A DNA stretch of 64,000 nucleotides from Tuctoria greenei (taxonomy: Eukaryota > Streptophyta > Magnoliopsida > Poales > Poaceae), in the NCBI GenBank assembly GCA_036927565.1, contig JAYESD010000011.1, positions 93,781,178-93,845,177 on the forward strand, written 5' to 3'. The translations under genes and the position numbers were made by a program. Below the pieces are notes generated by a model, which saw nothing but the letters and a program-made list of their open reading frames with translations, was not told the DNA's origin and made no database searches. Numbering within the stretch: the first letter of the stretch is position 1; each line of letters opens with the position of its first letter. This document shows positions 9,070 through 20,487 of this stretch, one piece after another.

Positions 9070-12064
9070 CCTTGCAACAGGATATCGTTGAAGGGGAAGG
9101 GGATGCCAGTGAGAGGGTTTGATCCAGCATGAGACCTTGCTCAGGGACCTCGTTAACTTTGAGCCGATGTTCCCTCTTTCTAGTGCACGCTCGACCCTCA
9201 GCTCACGTGTGCTTTCAACAGATGGAGGTAAATTTTAGTTTACAATCAAGTTATTTTATAAATTGCACCTGTTAATAATTATTTATTGTCAATCTTTTTC
9301 TTTTGTGCAGTCTGACTCAGAGTCTTTTGAGTCCGAGTCAGAGGCTAGGGGGCCGCTACAGGAGCCCGAGTCAGAGGCTACGGGGCCGCTATAGGAGCCC
9401 GCTAGCACTAGCCTCCCTCTGCAGCCGGCTACCGCTAGCCTTCCTTTGGACTTTGGTGGTTTCGCAGAGCCTTCAGGGTCACAGGACACGGCGGCGCCGC
9501 AATAGAGGCGACGGACGAGGAGGACCCACTTTGCGGCTCCTCCTCCGGTTCCTTCTCAGCGGATCACGATCCGTCCTGTCAGAGACAGGTAAAAAACTAT
9601 ATATATTATATTGAATATTAGATGTTGTTTTCTGTTACTTAATGATTTAATATATTTTGCATATGTTGGTACGACACATCGTTCACGGGGGCTGAGAAAC
9701 ACCACAGGCAGGTTAACAGTGTCCTGGGTGCTATAGTGAAGTTGCACTACCCCGGTGTCATTGACGGTTTCCCTGCCCTATCGTGGGATGACTACGCTCG
9801 TGTCTCTCACCAGGTCCATGACACGGTTCAGGCAGTCGCGTTACACAATTTTATTGTAAGTTTAACTATTTCATTTTTTCTACTCGTTTGAATTGTTAAT
9901 TCATATCACTTAAATGTTTGTTTGATTAAAGCTGAGGTACCAAGTAGAGGAACCGAGCATGGAGGACCAAGCGAGACGCGTGTTCCATTACAACGCTCAG
10001 AAGCTCACGACGGCGACGTTGTCAAACGCTTGGATTCTGGCCGTCAACGCATACTTCAAGCGGGAACCCCGGGAACAGGAGTAGCAAAAGGGTCCATTTA
10101 GGAAGGACTCCGACATGTACTTGACAGAGGAGCAGTACGCGGATGTAAGTTTTAAATTTTGTTAAATATTTACAATACATATAAATGTTAACTGCATTGA
10201 TGAAAAATGAAATATGTGCAGGTTAGTATTTCCTAGTTACAGGGTAACCCCGAGGCGTACTTAGCTCTCTATCGGCAATGGGATAGCGAATCTTTCATCG
10301 ACAAGTCCACAAAGGCTAGACAATGTTGCATGGGGTCCGAGGGCAAGCACAACTATGGCGGTGACGGCTACTTGCGTTTGGCTAAACGCATGGTAAGTAC
10401 TTTTTCAATTTATTTATGTGTTCCTAATATATTTATATCACTAATATGGCTATACAGGAGCGAGAGATGGGTCAGGAGCTGGCCCCAACCCAGGTTTGGT
10501 AGAGAGGTCGCAAGGGAAGTGACCCTTCTTAGCCAGGGCAGTGTAGTCAGGTCGCAGTCAACCGAGTGGTAAGTTTTTGGGATTCATCAATTTCATTATA
10601 ACTAATACTATTATTGACATGCTTACAATATTTCTTTGTTTTGTAGGCAAAGTACGCGCAGGAGGTCGCAAAGATACACGGTGCCGATTACGATTGGGAA
10701 AACGCGTCAATCGACCCTCAAGTCGCGTATGCGAGCGGAGGCAGGAAGGCCCATGGATGATGAGTTGGTCATTTGTTTCATTTCCTTTTCAATTTATCTT
10801 CTACTTAGTGTTTTCATTCTTTTGCAGGTTTGCCATTTTCGATGGAGTTGTCGACTCAAGGTCGGCGCGACCTTTGAGAGGCGCTTCATCGACGCAGGCC
10901 TTGTCTGTTGGGCCCTCAAGTGGTCGTCTCTTGCAGACCCAGTTGGAGCTCCTCGCCTTGAAGGAGACGCTAGCGCAGACCCAGGCGAAGCTGGAGAGGT
11001 CGAGGGCTAAGGCAAGGGAGGAGCAGCGGAGGACAACCTTAATGATAGCTCAGATGCAAGCAGCGGTGGCGGTAAGTAATTTAAACTACCGTAGTTAAAT
11101 TTTATAGCATTCCAATAACATATATCTTCAAATATTTTGCAATGCCGGACTCTTGCTCGAAACAGTGGTCAGGATATCGAGATTTCTACACTTCCGCCGC
11201 AGGAGACCCCGGAGCTGGTAATAAACTCTTTCTTTAATATGGTCATATTCATTTCAGTATTTTACATAGGGAGATAAGGAGGTAGAACATAGAGTGGGAG
11301 AGAGTGAGATAGAGGTGTAGTAAGAAGAAGCCACTCTGTTACAGGAGTGATGAGTGATACATATAGCCCTATACATATAGCCCGATACATGCAGCCAAGA
11401 TGGATCTGGGTCTAGTTTGACTGAACCAAAATGACCATTGCATTGGTGTTTGCTTGGAACTTGCAAGTCATCAAAGAAGGAAATTAGTGCAGAAACATGC
11501 ATAGGTCGTCCATTGCAATCTAGCCCACTGAATGATCTTACATGCATGCGAGGGCACTGAACTTGGAAGCACTCACTTGCTCACTCACTGGGTAGTCGTA
11601 GTTATAGACAGCATGGCAGTGACTGGCCAGTTGAACAGAACATGCATGATGTTATGTATGAACCAGAGATAGGGAAAACTTTGGTTTTTGTTGGTTTGAA
11701 GGCTGGTTGAGTCGTTGGGAGAGAGGATTCAGGAATGTTTTCTTCCACATTGATATGATATGAATGGAAGCAACAGCCTTGGTGCTGCCTTGCATCATGC
11801 ACACACCCATGTAAGCTGCAGCCTCTATGTTAGAGGTTGAATGGATTCCTGTCTGCTACTCCTGCTTCTTGAGGCTTGAGCACATGCTATTCTTTGCATT
11901 AAAGTTAATTCTGATATATTAGGCTTCCGACATGTTTTCGGCATGCTTTTATAGTTTTATTTATGTTACCAGACCAGTTATGCTTACCAGTGACTACGTT
12001 TCTTCTGCAGGGTTCGGGAACGCGCCGAGAAGATCTCGGAGGTAGTGGAGGGGCTAGCGTTTAG
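9070..12064 (+). pseudogene. CACTA accessory gene (Ptta/En-Spm 'transposase_24'-like), multi-exon
   Basis: Exon-like blocks bounded by splice signals follow one another: acceptor TGTGCAG near 9308; donors near 9590, 9857, 10145, 10392, 10569, 11072 and 11220; final acceptor CTTCTGCAG near 12009. The last exon ends in TAG at 12062-12064. Translations include FGGFAEPSGS with a basic RRRTRRTH patch, a VKLHYPGV block, HNAQ-type text after 9930, PEAYLALYRQWDSESFID plus GKHNYGGDGYLRLAKRM (10245-10390), and an alanine/glutamate-rich coiled coil (LQTQLELLALKETLAQTQ, about 10925-11070). This order matches the plant Ptta/En-Spm family that accompanies TNP2; such proteins bind element ends. Breaks include TAG codons near 9391 and 10082, a TAG near 10500 and a degraded acceptor near 9668. 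The intron at about 11221-12009 is unusually long and may hold an insertion. Confidence 0.75.
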
Positions 12065-12214
12065 CCTGGTGGAACTTTTTGTATTGTTGTCTATGTTTTG
12101 AATAATGTTTTGAAACTGTTTTATTGTGTTTGTATATATCTGTATCTGTTCTGTGTTCTCGCCACCGTGCGAGGTAGTCAGTTTCTATTTTTTTTAAAAA
12201 AAAAACCAAAAACT

Positions 12215-12620
12215 TAACTTACGTCACAATGCCCATACTGACGTAAGTTAGCTCAAGTTAACTTTCGTCGGTGTGGCTACACCGACGTAAGTTAACCTTC
12301 AACTTTCATCAGTATGGTCATAGCCGACGTAAGTTATATCAGGTTAACTTATGTCGGTCCGGCGTAACCGACATTAGTTAGGCAAGTAACTTTCGTCGGC
12401 CCAGCTGCGGCCGACGTAAGTGCTCCGACCCAGCCCGCGGCCCATCCCGGTAACTTACTTACGCCGGTTACAGGATACTGACGAAAGTTACTTACTTACG
12501 TCGGCGGCCGACGTAAGTTACCTTAATCACGTCCAAACTGCTTCCTCGGCCGTTAACTGACATAATTAAGGGAAAAATGACGTAAGTATAACTTACGTCG
12601 GTAAAGGGCCGACGTAATTG
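12215..12620. repeat. CACTA-B right subterminal repeats
   Basis: At least a dozen copies of TTACGTCGG or CCGACGTAA in alternating orientation, with variants such as TTTCGTCGG. They mirror the left array and precede the right terminal inverted repeat. Confidence 0.85.
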
Positions 12621-12638
12621 ATCGGAATTCCTGTAGTG

Positions 12639-13640
12639 ATCGCACTCATAGCCTAGGCCCACAGATGACCCAGCTACGGCATTGACATTAGGTTTGTCAA
12701 TGAGTCAAACTCGAACAAACTTGTATTCATAGTCTTGAGTTTGATATTATATCCAAGTCGATCTTGAGTTGAACCTAGGATTTGTTCAATCCTACAGTCA
12801 GGCTCAAGCTTGTCTCATTTACGATTCGAGTCGGACTCCAATCAATCCTAGAATGAGTTGAACATGATCGAGTTACGATCTTCATACTTTATTTACAACT
12901 GTAGCATCATCAGTCTCATGTACATCTAATAGAATCCAATAGATTCAGGTTCACAGCTCATAGAGTAAGGAGGTTAATGATATTGCAAATTATTTATTGC
13001 CAGCACTATATCAAAAGTGTACCTACAGTCAGGCTCAAGCTTGTCTCGTGTAGAATTCGAGCTGAGCTCAAATCAAACCTAGAACGAGTTGAACACTAGT
13101 GAGTTATGATCTTTATTCTTTATTACCAATGATATCTTCGTCCATCTTATGTACATATAATATAATCCAATAGATTTGGATTTATGGCTAATAGAGTAAG
13201 GAGGTGAATGACATTGCACATTATTTGTTGCAAGCACTATATCGAAAGTGTAGTAGCCATATTTTTAATATATTGAAATGTCTAGGTAACCATGCACCTA
13301 ATGGATGCATATATAAAAATAACAAATGAGCTTATTTGAGTTTCCCGAGCTCTAGCTCATCGGGCTTGCGAGCTTATACACAAGCTCAAGCTTGACTCAT
13401 TTAAATTTCGAGCCGAACCTGAATCAAACCTCAAACGAGTCGAACATGAATGCAGATTCTAAAGGAGAACCATAGTGAAAAGCAGTTGCGTCACAGGCCA
13501 CCGCTGGCCCAGGCTTGAAACCATGTAGCATTCTAGTGAGCTCCTTCAATCTTCTTCTCTTCGAAGTGATGTTCTCTGAGTTGATTTTCCCTCGACGGAT
13601 GTGGGGTCTTTTTGGTATTTCTTAACGTCTACAGTTCATC
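12639..13640. other. Unassigned AT-rich sequence with duplications
   Basis: No coding frame. It contains the 231-base direct duplication listed separately, and a third partial copy near 13375-13450 (CAAGCTCAAGCTTG...ACGAGTCGAACATGA). The repeated phrases built on CTCAAGCTTG are common in grass intergenic repeats; no element ends were found. Confidence 0.5.
12791..13251 (+). repeat. Two-copy tandem duplication, 231-base period
   Basis: Both copies begin CCTACAGTCAGGCTCAAGC (12791 and 13022) and end with CACTATATC(A/G)AAAGTGTA. Divergence by eye is appreciable, with several substitutions and small indels, so the duplication is not recent. Confidence 0.8.
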
Positions 13641-15120
13641 CTAGCAACAAGTGCTAGTCATGAAGTTGGCACTAGGCTATCCTAAGCCAAATCAAGATGT
13701 GTTTCGCAAGTGCACGGAAAGTACCGTTGTAGCATTTTGCCCAAAAGTATTCGCTAGGGTATTTTTTATTTTATCTCAATTGAAGGCAAGTGAAGATTGG
13801 CAAGATCGTAGGAAGAGTAAGGTGTTCTAGTGAGGGTTCCAGTAAGATGGGTAAATGATGTAGTGGGGGTAGTGTGACACACATGTAAGCAATCTACTCT
13901 AATGGGTAAGAATGTCCTAGTGAAGGTCAAGTTACAAGATGGAGTTACTCCTACTATGCTCTAATTACTCATATACATAGCCTATTAGTGTACACATGAG
14001 TATGCTCACGATGAATACAAGAGCTTAGTGGTCCAACACATCGGCATGGTTTTACCCATGGCAAAACCAAGACGATTCCTGCAAAGAGCATGTGGTGTAG
14101 CTGAATGTGGGGGAGTACAAAGGACGGACAGAGCTGTCACCACCAACCGCCTGCCCCTACAACCCGTGGTTCTATGAAATATTCAACGCTACTTAATTAT
14201 CTAAGCACCATGCTTACATATTAAGTAAACACCTTAGAGCCTCGAGTACAAGTACCTCTCTAAGGAAATGACTAACCTAACCAATGTTGGGACCAAGCAT
14301 AACATATTCATATTAACATAATCATATTATTACCTAATTAGACTATACTGCTGGTGTATGATGTTTATGATAACATGATATGTGCATTATGATCAAATCA
14401 TAATAACATCTATACGTAGCACATACATGGACTCCAGAATCGAAGAAGACACGCTTTGCCCAAGTATATGAATTAAGAGAGCAATAATAATATTATTATA
14501 ATGCATAAAGTAAAAAAGGGAAAGAAAGATACATGAGCCATACCTTTCCTAATTTGTACATAGGACTAGAGGCTTCTCTCTATAGCCTAACCTCCACTAA
14601 GGACTAGAGAGAACTAGTGTATACAATGAGAGAATGCTTAAGTGGTGTGTGTGTGAAGTGAGGCCTTTCCCCCTTATTTATAAACAGAGTAGAGGTGGTT
14701 TCCGCCACTAAAAGCATGCGGATCAGTCACCATCATCTTCAGGGCACCAGAGAAGAGCGCCACATGTCGACTAATCGAGTTTGGTGCCCAGACCAAGTCG
14801 GCCGAGCCAGGGAGTCGGCCGACCTGGTCCTGGCCCCTCCTCGGCTGTGCTTTCTCCTTGTGGCTGAGAGGTGGGTCCATGCCTCATCCCCTCGTGAATC
14901 GACGTTGGATTCTCTCGGATATGCCTGGGAATGGGTCTAGGGACCCATGTGACGCCACATGTCATTGCGTGATTGGTTGGGGTGGCATTTTTCAGGATTG
15001 CTCACCTCATTCTTTATCATTTCTGCATAAAATACTTACATGCACTATTTCTCCAAGTACAAGTGGAATTATGTCAAACCTAAAGATTATGTGTGTAAGA
15101 AATATCTATTTTTCACATAA
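13640..15120 (+). mobile_element. LTR-like copy A of an unclassified retroelement
   Basis: Shares with the copy at 15556-16834 a long series of matching blocks in the same order: GGGGGTAGTGTGACACACA (13862 / 15722), GTGGT(G)TAGC(T/C)GAA.GTG, GGACGGACAG-type text, AATGTTGG.ACCAA and a CCCCTTATTTATA-type promoter region. The opening CGCAAGTGCACGGAAAGTACC resembles known LTR-type repeats in grasses. No polyprotein follows. Ends are not exact. It may be one LTR of a gene-less element. Confidence 0.5.
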
Positions 15121-15555
15121 TTGATTTATATTGACGATTGAAATTGGTATATAATGACTGTCAATAGGCGTGCCAATCCTTGAGGTGAACTTCCTGTGAT
15201 CTTTGGAGCCTCTAATGAAGCCCTGCGTGTGGCTCGATGAGAACATTCTTGTCGAGCATGCTAACAATGCATGGTGGGTTGGGAGTGCGTGATCGCTTAG
15301 GATCGTTGATGGCGTGAAAGGCTCATGGGTAGCTTCGATCCGATTGGAAGGTCTGATAAAAATTGCTTAGAGCACAGGACGGGCATCACATGAGAGAACA
15401 AAAGATGGATCATGGATGAAGAATCGAAGAGAGGGGCACATTTTTTTGAAGCAAGTGGTAGATTGCCTATTGACTCTTGCTAAACTACAGCAGGCAATCA
15501 TCCATGGCAAGGACACCAAAATATTTTACTAATGCTTCCTAGGGTCAATACAGAA
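15121..15555. other. Spacer between LTR-like copies A and B
   Basis: Mixed sequence with no open frame of note. If A and B are the LTRs of one element, this would be its short internal region. I found neither a primer-binding site nor a polypurine tract that would prove this. Confidence 0.35.
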
Positions 15556-16834
15556 TAAAATCTGCAAGCACATGGAGAATACCATTATAGGGTTTCACGA
15601 TATTTAAAGTATTGTATTTGTTTATCCCGAAAGAAGGTAGAGAAGTAAGATGTAACTATTCTTATAATCAAGATATAGATTAGTCTAGTAGATATCTGAC
15701 AAGGAAGATAAATGATATTGAGGGGGTAGTGTGACACACACAAGCATCTACTCTAATAGGATAATTTAATCTTAGTGGGAATTAGACTAAAGATAGAATT
15801 GTTCTTGTTATGCTTCTAATATGTACGTGTATATCCTAGTGATGTACATACAAGCATGTTAATTATGAGTCATAGGGTTTAGTTCCAACATATCAATCAC
15901 AGGCATACACTTGGTCTGTCAGATGACTACTGCTTTGAGGCATGTGGTATAGCCGAACGTGAAGGACTATGAAGGATGGACAGGGCTATCACCACCCGCT
16001 ATCTAGATCTTCTATCCGTGGATGTACGAGAAATTTAACACTACTTGAGTATCCAAACACCATGTTTGCATACAAAGCACATACCCTAGACCTCCAACAT
16101 GAATGTAAGACAATTCATTATCTAATGATCATGGAACCAATGTTGGAACTAAACACTAATGAGTTCATACTAATATGTTAATATCTTACACAATTAGACT
16201 ATAGTGGAGACTTATAATATTTATGGTAGCATAACAATGGGATTATCATACTAACATAAGAATAATTAATCATACCACATATATGGAATTGATTATGAAA
16301 TAAGAAACACTTCACCCAAACACATGAATAAGACAAGACTGACATCATTTTGAACTTAAGGAGGACTAGTATAAGAGGCATACCAAGACTTCCTAGCTGA
16401 CTTGGAAACTTGAGAAGCTCTTCTCTAAGCCTAAACATCACTAAGGACTTGAAGAGAATATATAAAATAGAGTGTTGTTCAATGGCATGTGTATGAGTGA
16501 AGTGAGTCACTTTCCCCTATTTATACACTCTATAGATCAGTTTGACACCACTTCTTGCATGAGAAGCAGTATCCATCGCCTTCAGGGAGTCACCAAAAGT
16601 GTACACATTGAAGCACATGAAAAATGGGCTAAAGACCAGTTTGGTCGACTAGGGGCGTCGATTGAACTGGCTTAGGTCCCCTTGGCCTCAGCTAGCTCGT
16701 GGACACTGATATGTTAGCCCTTGATGTATTTCTAGATGCATCCCTATGAAAAAGTGTCGGTACTCACTTGCATGTGAGCCATTGGATAAGTGAGTCCATG
16801 TGACAATGGCTGATTGGTCAGAAGTGTGTTTCTT
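15556..16834 (+). mobile_element. LTR-like copy B, diverged from copy A
   Basis: Begins with CTGCAAGCACATGGAGAATACC, matching the opening of copy A with many substitutions, and carries the same landmarks about 1.86 kb further on. It ends where the gypsy LTR begins at 16835, so it may be truncated by that element. Confidence 0.5.
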
Positions 16835-16879
16835 TGTCACTATCGGTACCCTGTGGATCGGGTACCCCTGCGCACAAGC

Positions 16880-17290
16880 ATGAAGCGGCTCCGGACCCTG
16901 CCTTCTCGAGGTGAGCTCTGATACTGCCACATGTCCAGCGGCTCTAGACCCAACCTTCCTGCTGAGGTGGGCTCGGCCGCTGCAACGTGTCCAGCGGCTC
17001 TAGACCCAGCCTCCCTGCTGAGGCGGGCTCCGGCACCGCCATAGTGTCCAGCGCCTTTGGACCCAGCCTCCCCGCAGAGGCGGGCTTTAGCGTCGCCAAG
17101 TGTCCAGTAGCTCCGGGCCCAGCCTCCCCGCAAGGGTAGGTTCCGGCGCCACACGTGTCTAGTGGCTCCGGATCCGATCTCCATCTTAAGGTGGGCTTTG
17201 GTGTCACCACGTGTCCCGCATCCTCGGGCCCGACCTCCCCGCGGAGGTAGGCTTCAGTGTTGCCATGTGTCCTACAGCTCTAGGCCCCTC
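16880..17290. repeat. GC-rich minisatellite within the gypsy LTR
   Basis: About seven diverged units of roughly 57-60 bases containing variants of GTGTCCAGCGGCTC, ACCCAGCCTCCC and AGGCGGGCT. The solo LTR at 2460-2745 has about five units of the same kind in reverse complement. The open frames across these units are by-products of the repeat. Confidence 0.8.
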
Positions 17291-17718
17291 GGCCCGTTGT
17301 GGGCAGTAGGCCACGAGAGTAAAGGGTGTCATGCCCTATCCAGTCGCACATTTAAGATTTGTGTGTTCCCCAGCCGCACGGCGCACACCGCATGCTTCCT
17401 TGTGCCACAGAGTTGGAATGGGGTATTTGCACCTTTCAGGTACTACATTGCCCAGTCAGGTCATAATGATGGTGCAACAGTACAGCATCGTGCTGCTGGC
17501 AGAGTAGGCTGCGGCGAAGCAACAAGATTGAACATTCTCCACCATCATCAACATCTATGCTTAGCCACAGGCGTTCGGCGGTACAAGATGATCCATGTTC
17601 AAGCCATAATAGTGAATGCAACAAGTAGCCATAAGTATCGTAGATTTTTTATAGGGTGAAGGTCCCGTCAGGGCCACCGGTCAGGCCTCGAGTCTTTGTG
17701 TAACTATCCGACCTTGGA

Positions 17719-17727
17719 CTATAAAAG
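17719..17727 (+). promoter_or_regulatory. TATA box of the gypsy LTR
   Basis: CTATAAAAG sits about 280 bases before the LTR end, a usual position for an LTR promoter. Confidence 0.65.
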
Positions 17728-18003
17728 GATCAGACAACCACCGTCATAAGGTGGTGGACTTAATCTCGAAGACAACTCCATTTGGACACAAGTTCACTCA
17801 GCCTCACACAAGCAGGAACAATACAACACACTCCCATGGACGTAGGGTATTACGCTCTGGCGGCCTGAACCACGTAAGTCTCGATTTTCACCCATGTTCA
17901 TCCAGATCGAGCGTGCAAGAGCTTTCCAGGAACTCAGCCCCTCCAATCAATAAACCTCCGCGGGCAGCTCCAGTAGCGGGAACCTCCTAAAAACACTTCA
18001 ACA

Positions 18004-18022
18004 TTTGGCACGCCAGGTAGGG
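18004..18022 (+). promoter_or_regulatory. Primer-binding site of the gypsy element
   Basis: TTTGGCACGCCAGGTAGGG begins right after the LTR. A TGG-initial sequence here is where a tRNA 3' end primes minus-strand DNA synthesis in LTR elements. The tRNA type was not determined. Confidence 0.7.
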
Positions 18023-18078
18023 AGGAGCATCCAATAGTTTTCTCTCGAAGCTCCCGACATTCGAGCATCACAACGATT

Positions 18079-19290
18079 GTGAACATTCAGTCTGTCGCTG
18101 GCTCCTCTCGACCCTCGCATCATGGTCAGTGGAGGGAAGATGGAGCCATGTCCCGCTCCAGAGCGGGTCGATCCAGCCGTGCTACGGGCTACCACTCCTC
18201 TATTGGCTACTGTTTCCACCTTGCGGTGGACTTCAGTTGCCACGATGATGATGACGCCTCCAGCTGCGAGTCCGTAGAGCATGTTGGCAGCAGCGTGTGC
18301 CCTAATCCACAACCCTCCAGCTGTGGATGCTCGTGTAGGGGCAGCAGTGCAGTGGTGCAACGACATCGACCACCTCGCTGTCGACGACACGCCACCACGC
18401 CGGAGGCAGCATGCCAGGCCATCACATGTATCACTTTCTCACACACCGACAGTGGACCGAAGACGACAAAAACACATATGTCAGCAACGGCTAGGCTCGC
18501 CACAGCTGACATTAGGGCTGAGCTTGACCGCCGCCGCGCGAGGGAAGATGGCTGCGTCACCATTAAGCGACATCATGAGAGACGTTGCAACCTCGAGGGC
18601 GAGTATGGAACACCAAGTGCTGTACCTGAATCACATGCTGTGCAAAACCCTGCTCCATCGGGAGTAGGCGGAGGTTGCGCAACACTTGCACCACAGCTCC
18701 GTATGGTGGTGTGGCCACACAAGTTTCGTCCCCACTTGCTAGAGAAGTACGACGGGACTGTCTACTCCATCGAGTTCCTGTAGATCTACTCCACCTCCAT
18801 CCTTGCTGCAGGGGGGTGAGGCCATCATGGCCAATTACTTCCCCGTGGCTCTGATCGGCACTGCCCGCTCATGGCTCATGAACCTCCCCCGGAGTCCATA
18901 ACCTCCTAGGTAGAGCTGTGTCAACAGTTCACTACGAACTTCAGTAGTTCCTACACTAGCCCCAGCAGCGAGCTCGACCTTCACGCTGAGTCACTGCAGT
19001 CCTTCATCCAGCGTTTCTCCTAGGTTAGAAGCACCATACCCATATCTGAAACGCTTCCATCGTAGTTGCATTCAGACAGGGTGTGAGAGATAAGAAGATG
19101 CCCGAGAAGCGAGCTACCATTAGGTGCAAGATGTCTCTGAGCTCTTCAGCCTGGTGGACAAGTGCACCAAGGCTCCAGAAAGGCACGACTGGCATTGGCA
19201 ACCAGCTCCCGAGGCGGTTAAAGTCGGTGGGCCTAGCGTGGAGGCTACTACAGTGAGAACTGGGTCCACACATTCAAGAATCACAGAGGG
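18079..19290 (+). pseudogene. Gypsy gag remnant
   Basis: A gag leader rich in Ser/Arg is followed by a core matching the Retrotrans_gag family. Readable pieces are KFRPHLLEKYDGTVYSIEFL (about 18720-18780), ILAAGG, a shifted-frame stretch from GTARSW-type to QQFTTNFSS (about 18860-18950), SLQSFIQRFSQVRSTIPIS (about 18990-19045) and QDVSELFSLVDKCTKA (19127-19174). Stops occur at 18781, 18817 and elsewhere. The frame fades out by about 19290 with no protease or reverse transcriptase after it, so only an LTR-gag fragment remains. Confidence 0.75.
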
Positions 19291-19689
19291 TGGTGCCGTT
19301 CGATGCGGCACCCAACATCACACACGAAAAGAATACGATAAAATATAAAGTTTTATTGATATAAATAGCGGAAGTCTTTTATAATACTTAATGTATAGAG
19401 GAAGATAATACTCATAATTAAACTCTCATCCTAGCTATGCAAAAGTGTAGATGTCCAGCCAAGGAACGCTACACACTAGCAACACACAAGTGAAGTTCAC
19501 GGCGACGTGCAGGACTCCCACTCAGCTGTGTACCCCGATGGGGGCATCACCTCATCCTCGGGCCCTTCTTCATACTTCTCACCTGCAACAACTTAATATA
19601 GCAACCGTGAGCACGAAGGCTCAGCAAGACTTAACCGATGCACCTAAATATGAATCTCTACATGCGGGGATACTTAACACAAATATGGC
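19291..19689. other. Unassigned junction between gypsy and Copia-2
   Basis: AT-rich, then mixed sequence including a TATAGCAACCGTGAGCACGA stretch. It resembles retroelement non-coding sequence but no ends or coding blocks were recognised. The breakpoints of the gypsy and Copia-2 fragments must lie here. Confidence 0.4.
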
Positions 19690-20487
19690 TGCAAAACTTA
19701 AGCCTATGGATTTGGGGATCAAAAGTTTATTGTGCATCTCATCATTGCCTCACTTCCAAAGGAATTTGAGACATTTATCATCAACTACAACTCTCATATT
19801 GAACTATGGAACATAGAAAAACTCATGGCTATGTGTCTTCAGGAGGAAGAGAGGATTAAGGCCCTTCATGATAATGATGCTATTAATTATGTGAAGGGAA
19901 AAGGTTAGGCTTAGAAGAATTATTCTTCTAAGCAATCTACTAAGAATTATGGTCCTTCTCACCATGATAAAGGTAAGGGTAAGGCTCCACAACAACACGT
20001 ATACAGAAAGGATGTGAAAGTGGAGAAGGATCAGTGCCGCTTTTGTTTAAACAAATGCCACCGTCAGAAGGATTGCATAGGCTTCCTTAAATGGTGTTGT
20101 AGAAATGGTAATAATTTTGTTACTTTTATTGATGAATCCCTGTATTTAGAATATACTTTATCTACTTTGTGGATTGACTCAGGTGCCACTGTGCATGTTT
20201 GTAATTCTTTGCAAGGATTAAGTATAAGGAGGATCCTAAAAAGAGGAGAAAGGGCAATTAAAGTTGCTAATGGCCATGAAGCGGAAGTTGAAGCCATAGG
20301 AGATTATCCCTTACAATTAAGAAATAGCTTTGTACTTACACTTCATGATGTATTATATATACCCTTATTAAGTAGAAATTTAATTTCAATTTCATGTTTA
20401 GACAATGATGGTTATGTATGCCAATTTGGCAAAGATAAGTGTGTAATTGAGTATGATAATAAGATTCTTGGTATTGCTATGAGATAA
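19690..20487 (+). pseudogene. Copia-2 gag C-terminus, zinc knuckle and protease
   Basis: The start is truncated inside gag (LPKEFETF, EEEERIK). A zinc knuckle CRFCLNKCHRQKDC follows at about 20035-20080; its spacing keeps C-x2-C-x4-H-x4-C. The protease centre WIDSGATVHV (about 20171-20200) retains the aspartate, and LHDVLYIPLLSRNLISISC follows, as in copia proteases. Element order is gag-protease-integrase-RT-RNase H. TAG at about 19908 breaks the gag part. This is the best-preserved stretch of the Copia-1/Copia-2 family in the window. Confidence 0.8.

Larger units (their letters stand above)
7976..12638 (+). mobile_element. CACTA-B, 4.66-kb CACTA transposon
   Basis: Left end CACTACAGGAAACACG and right end (reverse complement) CACTACAGGAATTCCG, both followed within about 20 bases by GTCGGC. 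The 3-base duplication ATC lies at 7973-7975 and 12639-12641. Both subterminal regions are dense in TTACGTCGGC/GCCGACGTAA. Inside are a fragment of the transposase C-terminus and a multi-exon second gene in the same direction. Most of the TNP2-type transposase is missing, so the copy is not autonomous. Confidence 0.93.
16835..18002 (+). mobile_element. Gypsy-type LTR (5' LTR)
   Basis: Starts TGTCACTATCGGTACCC and ends CACTTCAACA directly before a primer-binding-like TTTGGCACGCCAGGTAGG. A TATA box lies at 17719-17727. The region downstream, with GTAGGGTATTACGCTCTGGC near 17845, is shared in reverse complement with the solo LTR at 1910-2822. The matching 3' LTR is not in the window; the element is cut off after gag. 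Confidence 0.85.

Noticed and set aside
17162..17659. 165-residue frame in the gypsy LTR
   Set aside because: It lies within LTR minisatellite and promoter-proximal sequence with no family resemblance.
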